A stretch of DNA of 64,000 nucleotides from the NCBI GenBank assembly GCA_963855995.1, contig OY979716.1, positions 51,448,846 to 51,512,845 on the forward strand, written 5' to 3'. Numbering within the stretch: the stretch's first letter is position 1; every line of letters starts with the position of its first letter. Below are positions 23,876-34,397 of the stretch, one piece after another. The notes below the pieces were generated by a model. It did not search any database. It had not been told where the DNA came from and saw only the letters and a list, made by a program, of their open reading frames with translations. This stretch comes from Muricea muricata (Eukaryota; Cnidaria; Anthozoa; Malacalcyonacea; Plexauridae). A program made the position numbers and the translations under genes.

Positions 23876-24120
23876 TTAATTTTACCTCATGTTTTATAAA
23901 GATTAATATTTTATATTTGAATATACAAAAAATACAATACTGTAGCAACTGTATTTGCAAGGTTTGTACACTCTATATCGTATATTTGTTGTCAACACGG
24001 CATTTTTAATACACAATTAACACTTTAATATGTTGGTCCGCGATGGGGGGGGGAGGGGGTTGACAACTTTGCGAAACAAATCCGCAATCGGTGGATGAAA
24101 TCTATTTGTCGACGGCCCCT

Positions 24121-24688
24121 TACAGTTAGTACCGAGAAACCAAACTGTACTGCCTTCAACAAAAGATGCCATCTTGGATACCATTAGGGGACTGGGCACT
24201 AAAATGAAGGAGCCTCGCCAGTTTTGTCCATCAAGTACTTTAAGAAATAGGTTTTCACTTTTATTTTCATTTAAAAGTAGAAGAAACTCAGGAAAGTGCT
24301 TTGTTGATGACATTAGATATAATTGCTCTTGAAATATAACAATTTTCCATCCTTCAAATATAACTCATATATAACAGCGTCTTTTCGCTACAAATAATGT
24401 ATTTGACTGTGCAATAATTCTTTAAGCGCGTTATCAATTAAAACCAAACACCAAGCAAGATTTTGCAATTGTTTCAGCTTTATTCAACTTAAAATCTTAA
24501 AAAAACAATTTTCTTATTCGGCCTCGTTTTCATGCAATTGCGATTTTTCACATGCACATTATTTGCAAAATAAGCCATATCTGAGATGCCTCCATATCTA
24601 AAATTAACAAGCTCATCGAGACGAGTATTTCAGCTAAGTGTCGTGCTTTTATCACAAAATGAACGATTTCCGTATTTTATGTCGCTTA
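24121..24688. other. intergenic stretch
   Basis: AT-rich, no gene recognised. The open frame 24017-24313 on minus overlaps the outer inverted repeat and shows no domain. Confidence 0.4.
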
Positions 24689-25101
24689 CAGACCTGCCAA
24701 GTTTCCCGCATTTTGCGTGAGAGTTACGCATTCTGCTTTTGTTCCCGCTGTCTTGCACGCATAATTAAAATGATGCAAAAGTTACGCATTTTTATCATTT
24801 TATAACGTCCCACTTTTCATGATTTGTAACCTGAAATAATAGTACTGACAATAACTCATTGACACCTATTGTGTGCAAAAGGTAATATGACGCCGATGTG
24901 CCAATATTTACAGGTAACCATACCAGACAGCAGACATGTCAAGTGTCAAGCATTTGGCTTGATTGTCACACATTGTTTCCACAATATTCTTTCATGCACA
25001 CAAAATAAATTTTTAAAATCTTGTTAAAGTAGATTTAAAGGGGATTTTGAAGTTCATAGGGGAGTGTAACGCATTTTAATTTTGCAACCTTGACAGGTCT
25101 G
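24689..25101. mobile_element. 413-bp MITE, CAGACCTG ends
   Basis: Begins CAGACCTGCCAAG and ends CTTGACAGGTCTG (one mismatch). Inside, TTACGCATT-type motifs recur. CAG...CTG ends recall hAT, but the 8-bp flanks do not match, so the superfamily is open. Confidence 0.55.
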
Positions 25102-25144
25102 CACTACAACAGCCCAACTACTAATTTCTAGGTCTTTTTTAGGT

Positions 25145-25354
25145 TTAACTGTTAGTGAATTGTGTATAAAAAAAGGCAGCACTACCCCCAACTCTACCAA
25201 GTCTATCTAATCGAATTATGGAATTGTAACCAGGAATAGTAAATTTGTCACTAGAAATGTGCTCAATCAGCCACATTTCGGATAATGCAACAACATGAAA
25301 ATTGTGATCTATAATCATTGAGGACAATTTCTCAAATTTTTTTCTCATATTCAA
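25145..25354 (-). pseudogene. LINE endonuclease fragment
   Basis: On minus: HVVALSEMWL, TIPGYNSIIRLDR and GGSAAFF, the N-terminal pattern of APE-type endonucleases of LINE elements (the Glu of SEMWL corresponds to the catalytic SETW Glu). Only about 70 residues remain; no reverse transcriptase follows. Confidence 0.7.
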
Positions 25355-26060
25355 CTTCTAACATTTAAATGTGCAAAATTAAGTGATGAACTCGGGCCTG
25401 GGTTTGGCTGTACATCATTTCGAATCTTAATACAAAAAACAAACATTTCTAGCCATTCAAATAAGATTAGACTAGCGAACAGACATTTAAAACACCTCTC
25501 AATGTTGTTAAGTATAAGCGGCCGTTACCACCAAAAATAATGTAATCGCAAAGTGGCATATTTAAACATGAAATAGCTCAAAAAAATTCGAATTGTTTAA
25601 CTAAAACTAAAACCATTTATTCTCGAGTGTCTAAATGGCATATGTTAACAATAAATAGATCGGCATATTTCCAAATGGTTTAAGTAACCGCACAAACACA
25701 TACCTCTGTTAAACGAAATAACTTGTTCTTAAATTGCTTGTTAAATGGCATGTTTTGAAATGGGATGTTGTAAATTGGCATGTTGTGAAATGGCATGTTA
25801 CAAAATGGCATGTTATGAAATGGCATGTTATGAAATGGCCATGTTATAGAAGAGCATGTTGTGAAATGACATGTTGTAAAATGGCACGTTGTCGGCTCAT
25901 TGTTAGTACAGAAATAAAACATGAAGTACAACTGTGGAAAAGTTGGAAAGCCGCCATGAATCCTTTCGACAACAACGTAGCAAGAACGTTGATGGCAAGT
26001 GCAGTAGGTACTTATATATTTATTATTATTTACATATATCAATTCATCATAATTGATAAT

Positions 26061-27151
26061 TATGGCTGGCCGTTACCATCAAAAATAATGTAATCGTGAA
26101 GTGGCATATTCAAACTTCAAATAGCTCAACAAAAATACAAATTATTTAACTAGAACTAAAATAATTTATTCTCGAGTGTCTAACTGGCATATGTTAACGA
26201 TAAATAGATCGGCATATTTTCAAATGATTTAAGTAACCGTGCAATCGCATGTCTTTGTTAAACGAAATAACATGTTCTTAGATTGCTTGTTGTTAAATAG
26301 CATGTTTTGAAATGGTGTTTTGAAATAGCTTGTTGTAAAATGGTATGTTTTGAAATGGCATATTGTGAACTGGCATATTTTGAAATGGAATGTTATAAAA
26401 GAGCATATTGTGAAGTGGCATGTTTTGAAATGGCAAATTGTGAAATAGCTTGTTGTAAAATGGCATGTTTTGAAATGGCATATCGTGAACTGGCATATTT
26501 TGAAATGGAATGTTATAAAAGAGCATATTGTGAAGTGGCATGTTTTGAAATTACAAATTGTGAAATAGCTTGTTGTAAAATGGCATGTTTTGAAATGGCA
26601 TGTTTTGAAATGGCATATTGTGAAATAGCTTTTTGTAAAATGGCATATCGTGAACTGGCATATCTTGAAGTGGAATGTTATAAAAGAGCATGTTGTGAAG
26701 TGGCATGTTTTGAAATAGCAAATTGTGAAATAGCTTGTTGTAAAATGGCATGTTTTGAAACGGAATATCGTGAACTGGCATATTTTGAAATGGAATGTCA
26801 TAAAAGAGCATGTTGTGAAATAGCTTGTTGTAAAATGGCATGTTTTGAAATGGCATATCGTGAACTGGCATATTTTGAAATGGCATGTTATAAAAGAGCA
26901 TGTTGTGAAATGGCATGTTTTGAAATGGCAAATTGTGAAATAGCTTGTTGTAAAATGGGATGTTTTGAATGGCCGTTTCTTAAAGCATTTGAAAATATGC
27001 CGATCTATTTATTGTTAACATATGCCATTTAGACACTCGAGAATAAACGATTTTAGTTTTAGTTAAACAATTCGTATTTTTGTTGAGCTATTTGATGTTT
27101 GAATATGCCACTTCACGATTACATTATTTTTGGTGGTAATGGCCGCCCATA
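26061..27151. mobile_element. inner copy of the ladder foldback, 6-bp duplication
   Basis: Ends TATGGCTGGCCGTTACC (26061) and complement TATGGGCGGCCATTACC (27151), flanked by GATAAT at 26055-26060 and 27152-27157. The centre is a 15-bp ladder (26285-26980). It inserted into the middle of the outer, related element. The short TIR sequence and 6-bp duplication do not settle the superfamily. Confidence 0.7.
26285..26980. repeat. 15-bp ladder repeat
   Basis: Dozens of degenerate units (TGAAATGGCATGTTT, TGTAAAATGGCATGT) with a higher-order period of roughly 110-120 bases. Smaller blocks lie at 25740-25890 and, inverted, at 27425-27560. The long open frames in both strands follow from the multiple-of-three unit and are not genes. 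Confidence 0.85.
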
Positions 27152-27157
27152 GATAAT

Positions 27158-27290
27158 TAATTTAGTTAAAATGGCACCTGACTAATTTTGATTGTAATTT
27201 TGTTGAGTTACAAGTGTTGTCAATATTGAACTTTGAAGCAATTATAAATTAGTCTGGTGCCATTTTAACTAAATTCATTATCAAAGATAG
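27158..27290. repeat. foldback inside the ladder complex
   Basis: TTAGTTAAAATGGCACC...ACTAATTTT pairs with AAATTAGTCTGGTGCCATTTTAACTAA. A compact hairpin next to the inner element's right duplication. Confidence 0.65.
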
Positions 27291-28125
27291 TGAGTAGACA
27301 TTGATATGTGAATAATAATAAATCATAAGTACCTGCTGCACTTGCCATCGACGTTCTTGCTACGTTGTGGTTGAAATGATTCCGAGCGGCTTTCCTGCTT
27401 TTCCACCAGCATACTTTATGTTTTTTCATTTCAACATGTCATTTCACAACATGCTCTTTTATAACATGCCATTTCAAAATATGCCAGTTCAAGATATGCC
27501 ATTTCAAAACATGCCATTTTACAATATGCCATTTTGAAACATGCCATTTCAAAAAATGCTATTTAACCTTTACTCGACGCTGTGGCAAATTTGCAACAAT
27601 TACATAATCAGCTGATTTCTTGTTGTCCTGGTAACTAATTCCATATCTACCCATGATCCCTTGTGCTTCACATTCCACTGAACGGATATAAGCATCATGG
27701 CGGTTTACCAAGGGTAAATGTTCGGAAATTTTCAACGCTAAACATTGGATATTTAAGGTACGTTTATGTGGTCTAACAGTGGTAATAGTTTTAGAATTCA
27801 TATTCGTAATGCCTGTATAGTTTTTATGTAATTTGTGTTTGGAATTGAGTGAATAATCCGTCGATATATTCCCTATAGTTTTTCTCATTCTCAGTTCTGT
27901 AAATAAAAGCATCAAAGTTGATTGTTGCATATTTGCAACATTGCCAAGAAATGGTTATGAAAGCACAAATAGTTTGGGTCAAATTACTCCTGATTGTTAC
28001 TTGTAGATCTGAGAATTTCAGCATATTATTTTGGTGTGTATCAGCAGTATAGTGTTTTATATAAAAATCATTCTAATTGCATAGTATGAACATTAATTAA
28101 CGAGGAAAAATTACTTATTTTATAG

Positions 28126-30155
28126 AGAAAATCAATGGTGGACAGGACAGACCAAAACATCTTGGTAGAGATGATGCATTGCTGTTAATTCTTGATGGAG
28201 ATCAATCTGACTTCTCCGACATAAGTTCAGATGAAGACAATGATGAATACACACCAAGTGATGGGGATGATGATGAGATACCTGGCACTGTGGCTGGTGA
28301 CAGTAGTGATGAAGGTAGTGAGAATTCCATGGATAACTCAAGTGTGGAAGATGCTGCAACTGAAGAACATGTTTTCAGGTGGAGAAAACGGGATATCCCA
28401 CACACACCAGCAGCATTTGATAACCAGCAAGAAGACATACCAGATAATATGACTCCACTTGCATACTTTAAACAGTTTTGGTTAGATGAGCTAACAGACC
28501 GGGTTGTTGAGCACACCAATTTATACAGTGTTCAAAAAACTGGTCAATCAGTGAACACTAACAAAAATGAAGTGGAACAATTCATTAGAATGAATATGAA
28601 GATGGGAATAGTACATCTGCCATCATATACTTTGTATTGGTCTACCCAGATGAGATACCCAGCAATAGCTGATGTCATGCCACTGAAGCGTTTCGAGAAA
28701 CTGAGACGGTTTCTTCATTGTGTGGACAACACAACTTATGATCAAGCTGAAGGTGACAAGCTATTCAAGATTAAACCCATTATTGAAGGTAATTATAACT
28801 CAAACAGTTCATAGAATTATACACTGCGTATTTACACTATACACATTTTTTAGCATACATAAAAAAGTTAACATGAGCAAATGTGGTGCAGGTAAGTATG
28901 ACTGTAGTGTATCTTGTGTTACAGGTACGTATGACTGTAGTATATCTTTTGTTACAGGTAAATATGACTGTAGGATATCTTGTGTTACCTTGCTAAGGTA
29001 TTTTGTTTTTGTTTAGGTGTGAGAAAACAGTGTTTGGAAGTCATTCCAGAAGAAAGCCATTGTGTGGATGAGCAGATCATTCCTGCAAAGACCAAGTACA
29101 GCAAGATTCGGCAATATAACCCAAAAAAGCCAACGAAATGGGGCTTCAAGAATATTGTCAGGGCAAGAAGATCGGGGTTCATGTATGATTTTTATATTTA
29201 TGTGGGTAAAAATTCAAGTACTGATGTTCCAGAAGATGCGAAAGATCTGCAAAAGTGTGCACAAGCTGTTGCCAAAGTGTGTTCAACCCTACCACATCAT
29301 GCCAATCACAAGCTATATTTTGATAATTAGTTCACCACCTTGGACCTTGTTCTGTACCTAAAGAAGCAAGGTATTATGTCATGTGGCACTATTCGTGCAA
29401 ATCGCCTCCATGGTTGCCCTTTGCAGTCAAACAAAGAGCTGAAGAAGTCTGGACGGGGTTCTCTGGACTACAGAAGTGATTTGAACACTGGAGTTATCAT
29501 AGCAAAGTGGCAGGATAACAATGCTGTTTACATTGCTTCTAATTTTGTTGGAATTGAACCAATGGGATCGGTTGAGAGATGGTGTCCAAAGGAAAAAGCA
29601 AGGAAGAAAATTCAATGCCCCCAACTGATATCATCCTACAACAGTGGAATGGGAGGAGTCGACAAAGCTGATATGCTGATTTCATTGTATAGGATTACCG
29701 TCAAGACCCGAAGGTGGTATCAGAAGATATTTTGGCACTGTGTTGACATTGCCAAGGTCAACGCTTGGTTATTGTATCATCGTCACTGTGATAAATTAGC
29801 AGTCCCAAAGAGGCAGCAGCTTTCTTTGCTGAAATTCAGCACTGCAATTGCAGATGGCTTAGTTTCGGCAAACAAAGTTCAGCCTGAAGCCACGCCCAGT
29901 AAACCTGGAAGGCCTACCAAGAGGAAGAGCTGTGACACTGAGACCCCAGCCAAATGTGGTAAGAAACCCACCCTCCCTATGCCCGAAGGGAATTCTCGCT
30001 TTGATCAAATAAGACATTGGCCTGAGCATCAGTCGAACAGAGGACGCTGTCGTCACTGCAAAAATGGTTATTCCAAAGTTTTCTGCAGCAAATGTAAAGT
30101 CTGTTTATGTCTCAGGAATGGTAGAAATTGCTTCAAGGAGTTCCACATGAAATAA
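28126..30155 (+). CDS. piggyBac transposase, one nonsense codon
   Basis: Exons 28126-28788 and 29017-30155, phase 1 at the junction; an earlier exon with the start codon is not identified. The N-terminus is very acidic. The RNase H-like DDD core has the first Asp in CVDEQIIPAK (about 29065), the second in YFDN (about 29320) and the third in GGVDKADM (about 29660). The C-terminal Cys-rich finger (CRHCKNGYSKVFCSKCKVCLC, 30050-30110) recognises transposon ends in this family. A single TAG at 29328-29330 stands where relatives have Trp (YFDNWFT); the rest stays in frame, so this copy is one base from an open frame. Confidence 0.85.
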
Positions 30156-30160
30156 CTGTG

Positions 30161-30572
30161 AACTTATATGGTACATGCAGTAAATACATTTTTATTCACT
30201 ATTTTCACTAAATCCCATAATGCTATGCACCTGTATAGTTTTGCCCTGCATAAGTGCATGGTAACTGTTGTGGTACAAAATAGGGTACTGTTTCATTATT
30301 TTGATTTCCCAGCACATAGCATTATGGAATTTAGTAAAAATAGTGAATACTGAATTATTTTAGGGACAAACTTATATGGTACATGCAGTAAATACATTTT
30401 TATTCACTATTTTCACTAAATCCCTTAATGCTATGCACCTGTATAGTTTTGCCCTGTATAAGGGTATGGTAACTGTTGTGGTACAAAATAGGGTACCGTT
30501 TGATTATTTTGATTTCCCTGCACATAGCATTATGGAATTTAGTGAAAATAGTGAATACTGAATTATTTTAGG
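30161..30572. repeat. 208-bp tandem duplication, each unit a hairpin
   Basis: Units 30161-30362 and 30369-30572 are about 95 percent alike. In each, ATTCACTATTTTCACTAAAT pairs with its complement at the other end (TTTAGTAAAAATAGTGAAT), so each is itself a foldback. They lie in the 3' region of the piggyBac, after the transposase stop. Confidence 0.75.
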
Positions 30573-31218
30573 TTTTAGGAAAAAGTGGCCTTTCTTTGAA
30601 CTTTGATAGTATTATCTTATTAGTTGTCAACCTGTTGCTATAATCGATGGACAATTGCTGTAAAATTTCACCCTGTTTTATGTATATGTTCTTTCAAATG
30701 TTCTATATTATAATCCTTTTGATCCATGTTTAAAAATGATCTTATATTTGTGTGCCAAAAGTTTCCAGTGTTGCAAATTTGCATCATTTCATTGTATCAA
30801 ATTATTGCATAATCCTGTACCGATTCTTGGCAATGTTGCAAATTTGCAACAAATCGTGCACCCTCCTGATTTACAAGAAAATCTGAATTTTTTCAATTTT
30901 TTGCCTAATAAGCATAAAAGAAGCAAGGTTATGCAAAAAAATATTTTTTTATATAAGAAATAAATATTTGCCAAATAAAGGGTTTTAACAACAAGGAATT
31001 TAAAAACAAGTTATTTCGTTTAACAAAGACGTGATTACACGGTTTCTAAAACCATTTGGAAATATGCCGATCTGTTTATCGTTAACAACATATGCGGTTT
31101 TAGTTACAAATAAACGGTTTTAGTTTAAGTTAAACAATTTGTATTTTTGTTGAGCTGTTTGATGTTTACATATGCCACTTCACAATTACATTATTTTTGG
31201 TGGTAACGGCTGCCCATA

Positions 31219-31454
31219 GTTACAACTGTTTAAGAAACTTAACAAAGTAATCACACTACACACATTGAACAACCTGATTGTTACTCTATATGCTGACAAA
31301 CTAACCCCCATCATCTAGCATAGACAAATTGGTATTAAAACTTACCTCGTGCTGCACATGAAAGACATTAAACACACAAAAAGAAAATGCATTTCTTAAG
31401 GAATTTATAAATGTGAAATTATGAAAGTATAATTGGCGCTAAAAATATTAAGTT
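31219..31454. other. short intergenic stretch
   Basis: AT-rich, no gene or repeat recognised. Confidence 0.3.
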
Positions 31455-31850
31455 AATTCGTATTTAGCAAAATCAGCCATTGTGACGATTCTCAACCTTC
31501 TCTCATCAGAACTTCCTTTTACAAAAATCTTTCCATCTAAAGACCAAGTTGAACTGACGTTTAAACTCCTTTTTTGCTTTCAGCAGTAACTTCTGGTTAT
31601 ACTTTGTAAGATCTTCATTAATATAAAAGTCACTACCAACAAGAGTCCTTCTACGTAAAAACAGCTATTTTGTCTGCATGTGCTCTGAAGCATACAATCA
31701 TCGCTCTGGGCTTATCTATTAGTGCCTCCTTTATTACTGCCTCCTTTATTGTTGCTTGAAGTACAATCTGGAACTCTTCAGATTTAAGCAGTGCTTTAAC
31801 TTCCATCTTTAATGTTGCTGCTGAACCTCTGGTAAAATGACATGACCAAT
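31455..31850 (-). pseudogene. LINE ORF1 C-terminal fragment
   Basis: On minus, spread over shifted frames: VKALLKSEEFQIVLQATIKE (coil), RRTLVGSDFYINEDLTKYNQ and WSLDGKIFVKGSSDERR. The FYINEDLT and SLDGKIFV pattern is characteristic of the ORF1 C-terminal domain of L1/L2/CR1-like LINEs (nucleic-acid chaperone). At least two frameshifts; no ORF2 alongside. Confidence 0.6.
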
Positions 31851-31959
31851 AACCAATTATATAACTTCGTAGCAGCCAAAAATAATAACAAATTAAAGAA
31901 GTAAAACATTATATGGAAATTTGCGAGTATTTGTACTACAAAAAATATTTTTCTTATTT

Positions 31960-32460
31960 TAAGAAGGAAAAAAACTAAGAAAATAAGAAAACATTTTCTT
32001 AAATTAAGAATCTGCTCCCCAATAATTTCTTAATTTAAGTAAATTTTAAAATCAGAAATATTAAGAAATATTTTTTAAAACAAGAAAATATTTTCTTGTT
32101 TTAAGAAAACTATTTTCTTTTTTTAAGAATAATAGTTTCTCAAAATTTCAATTTTAAAATTTACATTAGGAAGTTATTGGGGAGCAGATTCTTAATTTAA
32201 GAAAATGTTTTCTTATTTTAAGAAATTAAAAAGAAAGAAATTAGAAATTAAAATTTTCATGCAACAGTTTCTTAATTTTTTTAAGGGCCTGCACAGCAAA
32301 AAATCACGTTCTTATTTTAAGAAAATTTTTTTGGGAGACTGATAAGAAATATTTTCTTATCAGTATCCCAAGAAAATTTGGACTTATTTTAAGAAAATTT
32401 TCTTAATAATAAGACCATTTTCTTACAATAAGAAAAGGAAGAAAAAAATCTAAAAAATAT
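31960..32460. repeat. AT-rich AAGAAAATNTTTCTT foldbacks
   Basis: ATTTTCTTAAATTAAGAATC TGCTCCCCAATAA around 31990-32030 pairs with TTATTGGGGAGCAGATTCTTAATTT around 32175-32205. A second, shorter hairpin (GATAAGAAATATTTTCTTATC) is at 32341-32361. Low-complexity elsewhere. Confidence 0.6.
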
Positions 32461-32543
32461 ATTAAGAACATATATATCTATATTTTCAAGCAGTACAGTA
32501 TATAGATTTAGGTAAACATTACAAGTTCAACCGCTAAATCAGT

Positions 32544-32999
32544 TCAATCCTGCTGTGATTTGAAGTCGCAGTAACTTTTCGTGCCAGACTTATATGGGCC
32601 AGTGATGTCATCTGGTACATTTGGGTCTTTAAATACGAAGTACTGTAAAATGTTCAGACCAATCTCCTGCGATCTTGGATAGTCAAAGTCCAAGAGATAA
32701 AAACTGGCCAGCAGAGCAATCGTTGCCTCGTGCAACAGTGACAAAGGAATTTCGTTTAGTATTGACTTCCCAACAATCAAGTAGAACTTTGCTTTGTCTA
32801 CCAGCAACACTGGGGCATTTCCAACCCGCTTTGAAGACCAATGATCAGGAGTAATTTGTTTTATAATTTTTGGTTCCCAAAATACTGCATCATTTGCATA
32901 CATTGGTACACTTCCAGCTGTGTGTAAACCTAAAGCACTTTCTGAGCTAAATGTGTAATACTTTTTATCTATTTTAAACCAAGTTTGTGCTACTGTCAT
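32544..32999 (-). pseudogene. C-terminal piece of a host gene family (SAMD3-like, tentative)
   Basis: A 151-residue frame with FYLIVGKSILNEIP and ATIALLASFYLLDFDYPRSQE; the pattern (aliphatic stretch, then a Tyr-Pro and a helical end) recalls the C-terminus of uncharacterised SAMD3-like proteins. The first Met (32997-32999) may not be the true start, since an acceptor-like AG lies just inside. It faces away from the pieces at 33120-34200. Confidence 0.4.
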
Positions 33000-33119
33000 T
33001 GCGGTATAAAGTTAATGGTGCATGCTGCACCCAACAAAGTTTTTGTGGTTAAGGATATAGTTATATCACAATGCCTTGTCTTACTGGAGTATTTCCTTTT
33101 AAATTGTGTTGTTAGGGTG

Positions 33120-34197
33120 TTGTGTTTAAAAACTTAAAAAGGCGGCTGAGTAACTGCAAACCAGTCGTCAAACAGCAGGGACCAACACCAAGCAAGAGGA
33201 AGTACTTCAGTGACAGCGAAAAGACTGCCGGAAAGATGGAAACTAAGAAGAAAGATGTCCTTGCAAATGATGGTTTGGCTGATGATCAAGATGATGATGA
33301 TGGTAAAATAACGACATTGGGTATTTATTTATTTACATCAGTACATTTGTTGATCATTATGCAAATATACAAATAACTTTTAGCCAACTGTTGAGGTCAG
33401 CTGTTCTATGGTTGGTTTGCTAACCCTTGGTTTTTAATGTAACCATTTTTTCTTTGAGTGCTTATAGAATTTTAATAATAAGAAAATTAGTGCTATAAAT
33501 GTCAAAGTTCATTTCCTGCAAATACCTGACTGTGTTCTGGTATTTTGTGTTGAGAAGTCAGAAATGCTTTTGTGCAGTAAGGAGGTTGAGTCTATGTTTC
33601 CTCTTTAATTAGTAATTAATATTTTCCATAGGTAATCCTATTGATGGAGACGAAGTAATGGAAAGACATTACAATGGGTTATGGAAGGAGAGCCAGAAGA
33701 AGAAACCAAATGTTGATGTGGGTAACTCTTTCCTCAACAAGGAGTACAGTAGCAGATGGGTTTGGTTGGAAGATGTTCCTCCAGCAGAAAGAGTGGAACA
33801 ACTCATGAAAAAGTACCCATGCTTTCATGATCATGTAGAGGTGAATATAGCTTAAATTGTAATCACTAAATACATTTGGATGGTACACTTGGATAGTTCT
33901 TGTTAACTTTATTACTAATTCTTGATACTCAGAATTTAGGAAAGCTCCACCATTCCCAATGTGTTTAATGTTCAATACTTGTTGATTCCTATCATAAAAT
34001 ATTATGTCCTTACAGTAAATTATATTTTCTGTCTTAACAGGTAAATGAGGAAGCAAGATGAGTGATGATGCTTGAGGGTGGCAATCGGATAACTTTAAAG
34101 ATGCTTGCGTACAGAGGTTGATGGAAGAAGTCGACTCCCTGATATATTATGGGATGAATTCAAAGGGACTATCGTCCCCAAGGAGACCAAAACAAAG
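33120..34197 (+). pseudogene. middle exons of a host gene family (SAMD3-like, tentative)
   Basis: Three exon-like parts: about 33116-33302 (KRRLSNCKPVV, basic then acidic), 33632-33840 (NGLWKESQKKKPN, SSRWVWLEDVPP, VEQLMKKYPCF) and 34042-34197 (frame broken by a stop six residues in). Splice sites at 33302/33632 and 33840/34042 are good. The motif order resembles the middle of the family whose N-terminal piece appears at 38568-38990 and C-terminal piece at 32544-32999, both on minus. Confidence 0.4.
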
Positions 34198-34397
34198 TAA
34201 GTTTTCTTCAAAACATTGGTAGAGCCAAATATCAATATTGTAATTACTAATTACTATATATGATTAGAGCAATTTAAAATGAATTTGAAGATGTCTTATC
34301 GATTAATCACAAAGATGGCTTATGGATTGAAAAATCTAGTCCAACTTCTCCCAATTGGCCCATAAAATGTATAGTTGTCAACAATAATAGTTGACAC

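Larger units (their letters stand above)
15534..24120. mobile_element. older inverted-repeat element enclosing a Kolobok
   Basis: The outer ends AGGGGTCGTCGACAAATAGA (15534) and the complement at 24120 (AGGGGCCGTCGACAAATAGA) match over about 45 bases, continuing into TTC(G/A)TCCACCGAT. The internal sequence between outer ends and Kolobok boundaries (15580-16116 and 23880-24080) shows no gene. I interpret it as an older non-autonomous element later hit by the Kolobok. No clear target duplication is seen, so the assignment is tentative. Confidence 0.45.
27567..30984 (+). mobile_element. piggyBac transposon
   Basis: Flanked by TTAA (27563-27566 and 30985-30988). Ends CCTTTACTCG on the left and, on the complement of the right, AACCCTTTATTTG, a CCCTTT-type end; the two differ by a short indel. 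A 16-base palindrome GTTGCAAATTTGCAAC or close variants occurs near both ends (about 27584, 27927, 30772, 30834), candidate transposase-binding sites. It contains a two-exon transposase with one nonsense codon. The target is the foldback's own TTAA, seen intact in the inner copy. Confidence 0.8.
25513..31218. mobile_element. large foldback element, split by later insertions
   Basis: The left end (25513, TATAAGCGGCCGTTACC) and the right end (complement at 31218, TATGGGCAGCCGTTACC) start long matching arms that include CACCAAAAATAATGTAAT, ACTCGAGAATAAA and CATATGTTAAC, then a 15-bp ladder of AAATGGCATGTTNTG. The left arm runs to about 26045; the right arm resumes near 27300 and is interrupted by a piggyBac. 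Inside are an inner copy of the same family (26061-27151) and another foldback (27158-27290). No transposase of its own is seen. Confidence 0.65.

Noticed and set aside
25680..26931. Long open frames in several strands with repeating Met-Pro-Phe-His or Lys-Trp-His-Val peptides
   Set aside because: They are a by-product of the 15-bp ladder repeat, which lacks stops in several frames; no start context, splice site or domain supports a gene.
30168..30561. Two similar 61-residue frames
   Set aside because: They are the same frame in a tandemly duplicated hairpin, not a gene family.
30000..31000. tRNA or other structured RNA genes
   Set aside because: Hairpins here are transposon repeats; no A/B box or cloverleaf pattern was found here or elsewhere in the window.
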